A DNA stretch of 44,631 bases from Multifurca ochricompacta (Eukaryota > Basidiomycota > Agaricomycetes > Russulales > Russulaceae), in assembly GCA_022496185.1 (NCBI GenBank), contig WTXG01000279.1, positions 1-44,631 on the forward strand. The letters run 5' to 3'. The notes under the pieces are model-generated. The model did not search any database and had not been told where the DNA came from. It saw only the letters and a list, made by a program, of their open reading frames with translations. Numbering within the stretch: position 1 is the stretch's first letter; every line of letters starts with the position of its first letter. The position numbers and the translations under genes are program-made. Below, one piece after another: positions 23,390 through 33,835 of this stretch.

Positions 23390-24619
23390 ATGCAAGAACC
23401 ACAAGCAAACCAACCCCAGGCCGTCCACTTTGGCGCCGGAAATATTGGGCGAGGTTTTATCGGTGCACTCCTCGCCGAGTCAGGATATTTTGTATTTTTT
23501 GCCGACATCGACAAGAGGCTCGTCAAAGAGCTGAACACACACGCCTCATACGACGTGCTCGTCCTTGATGAGAAGAACGAACGGAGGAGATCCACTTCTT
23601 CTCTGGTACGTTATCGCAGACAGACGATGTCTTACACCACATTGCCAATCCCAACACACGACTCATTACGACTGCTGTCGGTCCCAACATCCTCGAGAAT
23701 ATCGCACCCGTCATCGCCAAGGGTCTCAAAGAACGGTATGCAAAGGACGCGGGCCCACTCAACGTGATCGCATGTGAGAATATGATCGGTCAGACAGAGA
23801 TGCTGGGAAAGTACGTTAAAGGTCATCTCTCGGACGAAGAGAACATCTGGTTGTCGAACAACGTCGGTTTCGCCAATTGTTCCGTAGATCGCATCGTTCC
23901 CGCACCATCACCATCACCACCATCCCCACACCAACAACAGAAGGGAAGGACCAGCACGCCGAAAACCCACTCGATGTCGGCGTCGAAGATTTCTCCGAGT
24001 GGGCGGTAGACGAGAGAGCGCTCCGAATGCCGATCGACCCTCCCGTACGTGGCATGACGTTAACGGATTCTCTCGAGGCATACATAGAACGGAAACTCTT
24101 CACGCTCAACTGCGGGCACGCCATAACCGCCTATCTCGGTTTCGTGAACGGTCTGGACCGGATCGATCGAGCGCTCGCGAACGAGGTCGTCATGAAGGAC
24201 GTTCGAGGTGCGTTGAGGGAGGGTGGCGCCGCGCTGGTGAAGAAACATGGGTTCGATCCCGCGGATCATGAAAGGTATGTAGAGCGCGTGTTGGCTCGCT
24301 TCGCGAATTCGAAGTTACACGATGATGTCGTTCGGGTCGGTCGTCAACCGCTTCGCAAACTTGCCAAGGGGGATCGTCTCCTTGGCCCGACGGTGATGGC
24401 GCGAGTGTATGGACTACCCATCGACCATCTGCACGTGGGATCGCTGCGGCGTTTTTGTTCGACGTGAAGGACGACAGCCAAAGCGTCGAACTGATCGGGA
24501 AGGTCGATAAATTAGGCATCGAGCGCGCCGTCACCGAATATACGGGGTTTGAAGCGGGAAGTGAGGAGAACGGCAAGATCGTCAAAGCTTACAATGAACT
24601 CAAAGTACAGAAGACGTAG
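23390..24619 (+). CDS. mtlD: Mannitol-1-phosphate 5-dehydrogenase, frame interrupted
   Basis: Interconverts fructose-6-phosphate and mannitol-1-phosphate with NAD(H), feeding mannitol storage. Visible motifs are the NAD-binding [13 protein letters not shown] at residue 13, [49 protein letters not shown], the catalytic-domain [40 protein letters not shown] and a C-terminal [15 protein letters not shown]. Length (about 410 residues) is near the family norm and no intron is evident. The conserved frame jumps by an apparent missing base at three places: about 23583-23590, 23918-23928 and 24431-24434. No conserved block is lost, so assembly error is as likely as a young pseudogene. It converges with the next gene, 255 bp away. 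Many characterised fungal examples are from ascomycetes. Confidence 0.85.
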
Positions 24620-24874
24620 ATGGGCTATAGAGCCATCTGCGTTATTCGTGGATTAGATTTGTTGACAGGACTTCTGTGTATGGACTACGTGTGTACAGTT
24701 CGTGAATGAAGCGTCACGGTTTTATAACATGATTTAGACATGAAACACAAATCGAGAGCAAAATAATGGCACAGCAGGCAGAAAAAACCTCTTGTGTGTG
24801 TGGGGGGGGGGGGACACGGTAAACAATATCTGTGGAAACTTGAACTCAAACTCCAACACTGCCATCGCGATCAA

Positions 24875-27800
24875 TCATTGAGTGTAGGCTACCGACATTT
24901 GCAGAGGGTGTGAAGTGGCAGGTGTACGGCGCAACCCAAAAACATCCAATGGGAAAAGTCTACGGCGAACAGCACGGGCGTGATGCATAGCACGCGTGAG
25001 CGATGGTAGTAGGTCGCTTAGCCACACTTCCCAATTTTCACTGGTTTTCCAAATGCTCCGGATACACCACGAGATTAGGGCACCTATCATGACTGACATC
25101 ACCGCAACAAAGATACGCGTCGAGGTGTTTGAGATTTGGAAACATAAAAGCAACAGTGCAATAAAAAATATCACCATCCTGTCGAAGGGCGGGGAATGAG
25201 TAGTCTCTCTCTCGGTAGGTAGAAGACGACGTACGACCACATGAGCAACGCCCAAGGAAGACTGAAAATAATGGCCATCGGTTCTAGACCGAAGACTCTG
25301 TGAGTATTCCGGTAGAGGTAGATCGACTGCCCCAACGTTACTCAGGAATAGGAACACGTGTCAAGGATAACCGTGCCACTCACCGCGCCTGTGGGTCTTC
25401 CTCTTGTTTAGAACGGTTGTGACGAAACAGGAGCAGGCCAATCACGATGCTTCCTATGCTAGCTTCAATTGACAGGGAGCTCGCAATTTGCGCGGGGGAT
25501 GTGAAGATGAGCACTTGGCTCGCGCTCGTTATAGAGCTCCCACTGAGATTAGAAAGGACCACCCCAGGAATGGCAAGAAAGCCCACATTAGCTGTGAGCA
25601 TCACGGTCGACTATCGATGAAGTCATGTGAATGACCAAGCGAACTGGTTTCATAAATAAACCGTACCCAAAGAATCACATCGTCCCATTCTTCGAGCAAT
25701 TCGGTCATGAAGCTCTTCCAAACAGTTTCGATGATTATTTCATCCGTCCACAATTTTTCCACCTCTTGTAGTTGAACTTCTGGGGCCAGGAAAAGTACCG
25801 GCGATAGCAACGTGATAAGTAAGGATCTTTCACGCTTTGCTTTGCTGTAGACGTTTGGTGTCTGGCAAGTCGTGCGTGCCTCTGTCCGTGGAAGTATAGG
25901 AATCTCCACTGGGCTAAACACGTATAACTATCGACGAATGAAATCAACCTGGGATCGTGCCTGGACTAACCGAAAAACGAAAGTAAACGCGCTGGGAAGA
26001 GTGGGCCACGATAAGTAGTGTTCTGAAAAAAGGTTGCATAAGTACAATGTACTCACTAATCCCAGCAGTGTGGTATACAACACCGGCATCTGGCACTGCG
26101 TTTGCACTATGAGGTCAGCGATACTCACTTCTTCCATAGAACTCCGGCTTACCCTTAACTTTTTGAATAAGTTTGATCATCTTCTGCATAGTGTCATCAT
26201 CGTACGGCAAAGTTGAGAGCTTTGAGGTCATCACATCTGTGTATAATGCTGAGCTTCGTTGTGCAAGCCAAGGCCAGACCCACGAACTTACCTATACAGC
26301 CATGTGTTAAGATTCCCACGAGTTCGTCATACACTTCAGATGGGATACTTCGACCATCGAAAACGACTGGAAATAGTGACCAGTGGTTCCTACCAAGGTA
26401 ATGTTGTTGTTTAAGACACCAATCTAGCAGAAGAGAGAGTGCGCACCAATAAAGTGACTCTAGTCGATGCTCTGCGCCCCGGATTAGTGAAAACAGTGGA
26501 AAATTGGAAGATGACAAGTGTAACGCACTGAGATGGGCAGGGGACTTGACCCCAACTAGCTCAGATAGCATGGGGGTCGCGTCATACGGCTCGAGCCAGA
26601 ACAAGCATCGAGTTTCGTGACAGGCATAGTAATAAGACCATTGGATCTCCCCATCCTCGGTGGGCATAATCTCTAGCACCAGGTCCCAGTTCTTTGAGGG
26701 AATGGTTAATCTCTCGACACGAATAATCTTCTGCAGGTAGTCATGAAAGTCTTCCATTTCCTCTCTCAAGGTGGGGTCATGCATGTCTGTGTCAGTAAAT
26801 AACCTCTTCAAAAATCATGTTATGGTCACAACTGGGTCCATTGAAGGTGCCCGACCACGCACTCTATTCCGATCGAAAAAGTAGAGGGCACCGTCTGGAT
26901 GGGTGGCTGGTGCCCAAGGGCCACAGTCTTGCTGAAAGAACCTTGGTTCGAATCACTATTCTCCGGGAAACTGGGTATCTCGGTTAGACCTGGAGATATC
27001 ACTCGAGTCCCATACATACTAAGGGAAGGTGATTGTCAAGGCTTTCACTTCGTATAACGTCTCCTCGCGGGGTCTGCCAACGGACATAAGGATACATTAG
27101 AGATGTAGTGATCATACTCGCATCGTAATATCCATTGTGTACCGCGGAACCTGATCAGAATTTATCAGCTGGACAAAGCGATGCTCGGGCAAGAGGAAGT
27201 TCGATATGACAGAGGGAGTCGTGGGGGAAAGTGGAGATAGTTCTTCAAGTGGCAAACCCATAGCGACAGATGCATGGGACGAATGGGTAGTTGGAGAGCC
27301 ATCGCATACGGCTCGTCTGTCAATGGAGGCAGATTGCTCGAGGGACTGAGAGGGAGTGACTCTGTTGACGGATTTTCGATTCCAATAATGACACTCGTCG
27401 AGGATTGCCTCCTCCCAGGGATAATTGGTGGGCTCAGTGGGGCATGCGTATGAGAGGACACTAAAGGTGGAATGGCGGGGCTGACTCTGTCGTCTGCATG
27501 TGTGTTAGGGCGCAGATTTGTCACGTCAATCTCCAGGCGGGGAACACGAGGAACATGAGGCAAGTGACTTGTCGGGGAAGGTGATCTAGATGGCCGCTCT
27601 CTTGATCGAGACGCGGAAGGGCCACGTCCGAATTGGCGATGGACTGCTCTAGGAAACCGCGAGGGCTGACCAACTGGGCCACGCAACGACTCGCGCGAAT
27701 GTGCTTGAAGAATAGAGAGTCTATCACTGGCACGACTATGAACACTTAGATTAGTAGAGCTACGATTGGCAAAGTTTCTTCCGTCCAAGGAGGATATCGA

Positions 27801-28226
27801 ATGAGCATAGTCTTGGTGTGGATCTGCGGTAAGGTTGGAAGGGGTTGCGGGGTGAATTGTACCAGGACCAGATGTTGTAGCGAGTTGCCCAGTATCGTTC
27901 GAAGTAGACGATGATGGTTCATGCAGGCTCGGATGGCTCACCGATGTTGGAATGATACTGGCAGCAGCCACGATATATTCCTTTCGCTCAACTGAACCAC
28001 TCAAAGACCCTGAGTGGACCACTGTACCAGGAAACAGAGGTTTAGCTGGCTTGGATTTTTTGACCGTACCCGGTTTCCCGTGCCACCAGCTTGAGCGCCA
28101 GTCACACAACCTGCGACCCAGGAAAGCTAAAAATAAAGCCCAACGCCCAAAGCAACGATTGATGCAATCCTTTGTAAACCGTAATTTGCACAAAATATCG
28201 AAAAGAACTTTGAGTGTAGAGGCCAT
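24875..28226 (-). CDS. Large Agaricomycete membrane protein with WW-like segment
   Basis: Function unknown; the architecture resembles a family I know from many Agaricomycete genomes. The N-terminus (about residues 1-340, from MASTLKVLFDIL at 28226) is Ser/Pro-rich and probably disordered. A degenerate WW-like strand follows (PATHPDGALYFFDRN), then RLFTDTDMHDPTLREEMEDF, WSYYYACHETRCLFWLEPYD and LSELVGVKSP. The C-terminal half has WRFLYFHGQRHARLARHQ, LLSPVLFLAPEVQL, MLTANVGFLAIPGVVL and several hydrophobic segments (SIGSIVIGLLLF, MAIIFSLPWALLMWS, FFIALLLLCFQISN, AVMSVMIGALISWCI). Ten or so short introns, one apparently GC-AG (27074-27121). A one-base frame break lies at about 25852-25854; two further suspect junctions are near 25384 and 26925. 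Confidence 0.75.
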
Positions 28227-29989
28227 TTGATGGGAGCAGAACTCATAGGGCCAAAGGATGGGGGGCAGCTATGGCAGCGGTTTCGCCTGAACCTGAACAC
28301 ATGGGCACTTCAACGTACCTCACGGTATGACCCCATAGTACAGTTGCCGTACCCGTGCCGTACCAGCTTAAGTCAATCATCGAGACGGACGGTGGACGGT
28401 GGACGGTGGACGGGTACGGGTACGGAAAACGCCGTCCAAACCCGTCAAAAAAACGGCCGGCGACGGCATGACGGCATTGGACGGCATTGACTGAATGAAC
28501 TTTAATCTTGTCATTAAGGGCCTGTTTAGATAGCAGATAAGATAAACTAACTAATACTCATTTCAGTTTATGTGGTCAAAACTGAAGTGAACACATACAG
28601 AGTAGTGACCTTTTATACTGCTCAGAGGAGCATAACAATAAGTAGAATAAATATAATTATTTAAATGTGACAAATGTGTTGTGTGTGCAATGTGGATTTG
28701 TTTGTCAGTTATCTGACGCCTTTGGATTATCTTATCACAATCAATAGATCGTGTCCGGTCCCCAACAATCCTGTATCAACAGGTTTTATGGAGTGGATGG
28801 GGCACGATCTCCCTCCGTTGCGCCAGTCTCCATCCATATTCCGAAAAGAAGCGGTTGCATCTTGCACGCATGCAATCTGATACCTGCACTGAGCCATTGA
28901 GCTGTCAATTAATCTAGATGTTTAATTTATGCGTTAATGTAATTGGTGAATTTTGATCTGCCAGAGTCCAGTTGGAGGTATGCTTGCATGTACCACACTT
29001 GTCTTCAGGAGTCGCCTTGTGCAAGCCTGAATATAGTTTTTGGATGCCCTCTTTTGGGGCATGTTGGGTATTGTACTCATAAACTACATAAAAAGGTGTA
29101 GAATAGCCCCAAGAATACACCTATTCATTGCTTTATTGCTCTAAGCTTCTTGTTCATGCTACCCTGGTCAACTTTATTTTCTCTAGTAATACCATCTACT
29201 ACCATATACTGTAAAACAGCCATACCCATACCTGTACCATATCTGTCAGCAATCCAATGAATACAAAGAATGGATGATGTACAGGTCAGCCATACCTGTC
29301 TTATCACCATCAAATAGACAGCTGTTACTGTCAAACAGACGGTGCGCAGCCCTACTCAGGGCAGGCATATTTTACTCTCAACAATTTGTGGACATGACTT
29401 CTGTTTTCCTGTAATGGAGTATTCATGACTCGCTGTACGTTAATATCGTGTTCAGTGAAACTGGAACACTGGTAAGTGTCTGAATTGGCTCTGTCGGACA
29501 AAACGAAAACGCATGTCAGGAATTTTGGATGCATCTGAGTCTAGCTCCACACCCAGTCCGTAGCCCAATAACGCAAGTTTTGAAAAATAGTGTTTACTTA
29601 CACACGAATGGTAGCACAAAAAAAGTAGATAGAGGAGACCAAAAAAAAAGAAAAGAAAAAAACAATAAAGATGAGGTCGTTACATCATGTTGGGGGGGGT
29701 CATAGTCGTTAGTGTAAGTCGTAAAGTCATAAAATGATCGTTAAAAGGAAAGGAAAAACAAAAAAAAAAACATCACGAACCAACCCAGAAAAAATACAAA
29801 AAAAAAGTGTGTGAGCAAGCTCGGGAAAGAAAAAAAAAAAGAAACTTGAAACAATCCTTATACAGCGAGTCTGTGTTCGGTGAGGGGTGAGGAAAAAAAA
29901 AAAGCAATGCATGATCCCAAGAGCGTTATTCCCTTCCCCTCCCCTTCCCCCTTCCCCCTCCCAATCGAATAAACTGTAGCGCGTCCAAT
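28227..29989. other. 1.76 kb AT-rich, repeat-like spacer
   Basis: No convincing gene is present. The first 270 bases contain a GTAC-rich repeat block (separate entry). From about 28500 to 29560 the DNA is noticeably AT-richer than the rest of the window, with no protein-like ORF longer than about 70 codons. The right end has A-tracts at 29640-29660, 29760-29835 and 29892. The composition suggests an old mobile-element relic, but I see no transposase, integrase or reverse transcriptase motif. Confidence 0.45.
28338..28490. repeat. GTAC-rich inverted and tandem repeat block, possible transposon terminus
   Basis: GCCGTACCCGTGCCGTACC near 28348-28366 faces GACGGGTACGGGTACGG near 28409-28425, so CCGTACCCGT can pair with ACGGGTACGG across a short loop. 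Between them GGACGGT is repeated in tandem (28385-28408). Further GACGGCAT repeats follow to 28490. Such GTAC-rich subterminal repeats are seen at the ends of some fungal hAT-type elements, but no target-site duplication or transposase was identified. Confidence 0.4.
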
Positions 29990-30890
29990 TCACAACAGTG
30001 AAGTACCGAGAAGGACGACAATAGACGTTTCCAACAGAGCAGTGAAACCTCCAAAGCCATCCCTCCCAGACAGAGCAGCGTTGGTTGTGCCCGTGGCGGT
30101 GCTGCTGGGAGTGGTGGTAGTAGTGGAATGGGTCGGGGTCGTCTCTCCATTCGTATTGGAGACGTTTCCAAGTATCGAACTCGCAAAAGCGCAAACTTTC
30201 CGTATGTTGTTCACCAGCGAGGATAAGTCTGGTGTATCCAAGACAGCCGTCTGGTTCGTCTGTTCAAAGCTAAAATGTTTTTTTTTTTTTGTGTTTTTGG
30301 ATGGAAAATTAGGGGCGGGGGGGGGAAGGAAGGAAGGGAATCGGATTATAAAGTATACGGTACGTACCAGTCAACGCATTGAGGGAAGGTAGACTGGAAG
30401 GTATTCGTACAAGAACATTTAATCACGTCGATGAAAGCACCGGGGTTGAATAAGACCTAGTGGAGATACCCATTATGTATGCATAGTGGGTTGGCGGCAA
30501 CCAACCAAAAAAGAAAAAGAAAATATATGCGACATAATGTTTTTTTTTTTTCGACAGCAAGTTGGAAGGAAGGAAATCAGAGCGATTGCGTACGATGAGT
30601 GTTTGTGAGTGTGATACACATACCGAAGTGAAGTTAGCCAGGACGGGAGCCGCCTGGGCGCAGCTGTTAATGCTAGGATAGTCCCTTGCGCAGATCGGAC
30701 ACGACACGGGGGTATCTGGGAAGTAAGGCTCAACCGATTGGCGAGAAACGAGTGTTAATCGACGAGATGTCGATGATGACGATGACGATGAATATAACGA
30801 GGGATATGCTGAGACTGACGGCGCCGCAGGAAAGAAGGAGATCAAGAAGAGACTGAGAAGAGCAGTAATAAGAAAAGAGTTGTAAGTCAT
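29990..30890 (-). CDS. Small secreted 8-cysteine protein with C-terminal GPI-type signal
   Basis: Probably an extracellular or wall-attached protein; function unknown. The ATG at 30890 opens a clear signal peptide (SFLITALLSLFLISFFPAA). A Ser-rich linker is followed by a Cys-rich core with CPIC, NSCAQAAPVLANFTS, KCSCTNTFQSTFPQCVDC and KVC, eight cysteines in the mature region. A Thr/Ser-rich stalk (TTPTHSTTTTTPSSTATG) and a C-terminal hydrophobic tail (ETSIVVLLGTSLL) after small residues fit GPI attachment. Exons: 30890-30624, 30456-30368 and 30269-29990. I chose the acceptor at 30270-30271 because the next AG downstream would create a stop codon. Similar Cys-patterned GPI-type proteins are common in basidiomycetes. 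No frame problem is seen. Confidence 0.75.
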
Positions 30891-31398
30891 AATGAGTTTA
30901 TTTTTTCGTTTCACTTTTGTTTTTTATTTTATTTTTGGTGTTTCTGGCTGGAGGGAAGGCGACGCCGTCGTCTCAGGCAACTACTGATGAGTAGTAGCAG
31001 CAGTGGGCCGTAGGTGCAGAGCTCTCCAGACTAAGGTCAATCACAATCATATGATATGATATGATAACATCAGGGCGCAATCAAACAACCACTTGATAAG
31101 ATTAGATAGCAGCAAAAAAAGAAAAAGAAAAAGAAAAACACAGCGCAATACTTAAGGATAAAGTTGGATTTAAGGACTGGTGGTGCGTGTATGTAACTGA
31201 CGTAGTTCAACAAGGCAAGAGAACAGGAAAAAAAAATTGGGGCAGGGAGTCTCAAAGCAGCTGAGATGGATAGAGGTAGTCAAACAGAGATAGCGACACA
31301 ACAATGCGCAAAAAAAAAAAAGAAAGAAATAGTAACCAAGTAACCAATGGAAAAGGGTGAAGCGATTCAAATCCAGCGCCAACCCCTCGAGATCGTCC
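30891..31398. other. Spacer and promoter of the 8-Cys protein gene
   Basis: About 500 bp between two minus-strand genes. It contains A-rich and T-rich tracts (30910-30950, 31115-31140, 31310) and GATATGAT-type repeats near 31052-31065. No gene and no clear TATA box were seen. Confidence 0.4.
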
Positions 31399-32397
31399 TT
31401 AAACCGGGGGAGAATTGAGGAGTGTTTGAAGCTGGAAAAAAGAGGAGGGAGGGGTTACGCTTGACTCGTTGACGACGTTAGGTCTCACCTGTTCTAACAT
31501 GCCGGAGTGAGGCAGGCCATCCACGTTAGCACTATCTCCACCTTCGAGAATGATAAGGTCTCCCTGTGTCTCACCCTGTGCATCTCGTGTCGCCTTTTTT
31601 TCCAACAAGTCAGTCAATCACCTCAAAAAAAAAGAGAGGCAGTTTTTTTTCCCAAAACCCCTCACACACACAAAAACGCACCGGATCTCTTTTCCCGCTA
31701 GCCGAACCCGGAATCGTCCTTTTTACGGAACTTTTTCCGGGTCCGGATACGCCGGGGACGAAAGGTTCGTCGCGTGGGACAATATCAATGAGAAAGTCGA
31801 ACTGGTCAGACTTGCTAAGTGCTTTGGCTATATCTGCTCGCGATAAGGTACGACGTTTGTTGGAGTCGGCGACTATGAACGCTCGTGCTGTGATCTCTGC
31901 AATGAAAACTTCTCATTTGTTGAAGAGGGGATGATGAGTGAATCGCATAACACCGGGGAGAGTAGAGGGGAGGGGGGGAGGGAGAAGGAGAGGACGAGGG
32001 AAGTGTGGGCGCGCGTACTTTCACAGGCCTTGCAGAATAGGATGGGGGCTGTGGAAAACCAAATGATTGATATTAGGTCAACATTTTTTTATTTTTTTTT
32101 AATAGTGAACAACGCACCATCGGCGGCAATCATCTGAGGAGGGGGGAGTTGTCAGATGGGATCGACATTGTGATTGAGTTGAGGGAAATGAGGAGAGGAG
32201 AGAGAGAGAGAGAAAGAGAGAGGAGGGGGCACCTTTACGTCGGGGTCACTCTTCATAACTTTCTTTATCCTGGCCAAAGGTAATGGTGGATGTCGATAGT
32301 CCGGAGTCTCTTGTTCGGCGGCATCGACTTGTCTCTGCCAGAAGGAGTGAAGGAACTCAGGAAGGGGCTCTCCTGATTGGACGTATGGCTTGGTCAT
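31399..32397 (-). CDS. HAP5: CCAAT-binding factor subunit HAP5 / NF-YC
   Basis: Histone-fold subunit of the trimeric CCAAT-binding complex; it pairs with HAP3/NF-YB before HAP2/NF-YA joins, and acts in the nucleus. The first exon (32397-32233) reads [19 protein letters not shown] followed by [17 protein letters not shown]. Later exons give [40 protein letters not shown] and [17 protein letters not shown], completing the histone fold. The rest ([15 protein letters not shown], then [19 protein letters not shown], ending [10 protein letters not shown]) is less conserved. The start is the ATG at 32397. Introns are short and in frame; one (between MIAAD and APILF) splits the histone-fold core. The gene appears intact. 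Several CCAAT motifs occur elsewhere in the window, but nothing ties them to this factor. Confidence 0.92.
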
Positions 32398-32502
32398 TGT
32401 CAACTGAAGATCGTGAAATGTGGTTGGCTGATGCCACCTGCCGCTTTATTTTATTTCTTTATTTTTTTATTTTATTTTATTTTAACAACCTTATTTGGGT
32501 CA

Positions 32503-32533
<31 letters not shown>

Positions 32534-32903
32534 GGTCAGATTAGGTTAGGGTTCACTTCATCATCTCACACTCATCTCACTCACAATCACAATCACAACA
32601 AGCAAGAGAGGCCTATTCGGTAGTCAAACGAAGGGTGCCCAAGCTTCTTCTTTCAAATTGGAATGTAACGGGTAAGGTAAATCATTTCATATCATTTCCA
32701 AACTCGAGCTCGAGGAACGTCCGTGTGTAGCGTAAGGGATTGTTAGCGTTAGAAGGACGCTTCATATATATGCGCAAGAGTCCGATGAAGATGAAGAGGA
32801 AGAGTACATGGTAAACAAATTAGGTACATGCGAATACAGTAGACTTTTTTTTTTCTGACCCAGGGCGGGTATATATAGTACAATGATGGTGCGTCAACGT
32901 GAA
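32398..32903. promoter_or_regulatory. HAP5 promoter region
   Basis: About 500 bp between the HAP5 start and the 3' end of the DUF6593 gene. It holds TTTTA repeats at 32445-32485, ATT/TTA repeats at 32508-32535 and CACTCATCTCACTC-like repeats at 32565-32600. No ORF of note is present. Confidence 0.4.
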
Positions 32904-33835
32904 TTACAAACTGTTTTGGGCTATGTGGCGCATGATGGCTAATGATGCAAGAAGTTCTGTTGACGCAAGGAACATTTGATGATTCAGCCACAGGCCAGCC
33001 AAGCCAAGAGTAAGCAAAAAGAGAGAGAGAAAAGAGTCAAGACAGAAATGACTCACCAATAGATAGGTGTGCAAAGGATTCATACACAGTGAGCACATTG
33101 CCCGATGTACCGTACGCTGGACGGTCTGGAGTCTTTAAGTTGTAGTGCGCGACGAGAAAGTTCTCTGCGTTCAGGCACTAAGAACCATGAAAAAAAAGGA
33201 AGCACGACGTGAGTATCCCACATCCATCCTACAAATAGAGAAACATCAAACTTTATACATACAGTCCATTCATGTTCTGCGACCATGTGATGACTCCACT
33301 TATACTCTTTTCCATCCGAAGCCATGAATTTTCGAAAGAGCGACCTGCACAGTCATGGAACCGGTTAGTGGCCGCCACGGATTGGGGAGGGGGAAAAAAA
33401 ATAAAACAAAACAAAACAAAACAAAAAAAGACGCCAAATGGATTTGCGCCCCCCCACCCCACCCCTCCTCTCCTCTCCTCCCCAAGCGCCAGAACGGAAA
33501 AACACTCACCCGCCAAAGAGGGAGACCTTGCGGAGATATTGCTGCATGGGTATTGACACTTCACTCCTGGTAAAGTGGATAGTCCCCAGCGCGCCTTTAG
33601 GTCCAAAGTCAAGTATGATCGCCGGTTCGCGGTAAAAGTGTCGACCGTCGCGATCACCAAGGCTCGTGGAACGTTGACCCATGTCGTAAATCATAAGCCC
33701 CGCGTTACGCGTACGCTGAGGTGTGGAAGAGATGCGCAGAAAAGCGCGATCGTAGACTTCATCAAAGTCGGAACCTGTGAGGACGCCGGTTCGATCCTCG
33801 AAGAAGTAGGCAGATGGTGGACCGGAGATTGTCAT
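32904..33835 (-). CDS. DUF6593-type protein
   Basis: A family of unknown function that I know mainly from basidiomycetes. From ATG 33835: MTISGPPSAYFFEDRTGVLT, DFDEVYDRAFLRISSTPQRT, GLMIYDMGQRSTSLGDRDG, FYREPAIILDFGPKGALGTI, KFMASDGKEYKWSHHMVAE, LVAHYNLKTPDRPAYGTSG, VLTVYESFAHL and LASLAIMRHIAQNSL at the end. About 210 residues over four exons; junctions (GGTGAGTG after LFGG, GTATGT after EHEWT, GTGAGT after AHLSI) keep frame. No signal peptide or membrane segment, so probably cytosolic. A TATAAAGG box sits at 33964-33971 on the minus strand. A start at the in-frame codon at 33919 is less likely because its extra residues look like untranslated sequence. Confidence 0.82.

Noticed and set aside
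19820..24619. Metabolic gene cluster (SDR1 plus mannitol-1-phosphate dehydrogenase)
   Set aside because: Two oxidoreductases separated by 2.4 kb, with no synthase, transporter or regulator nearby, do not make a cluster.
28674..29334. Short ORFs as reverse transcriptase or transposase fragments
   Set aside because: No catalytic motif is visible and the frames are short and scattered; only composition suggests a relic.
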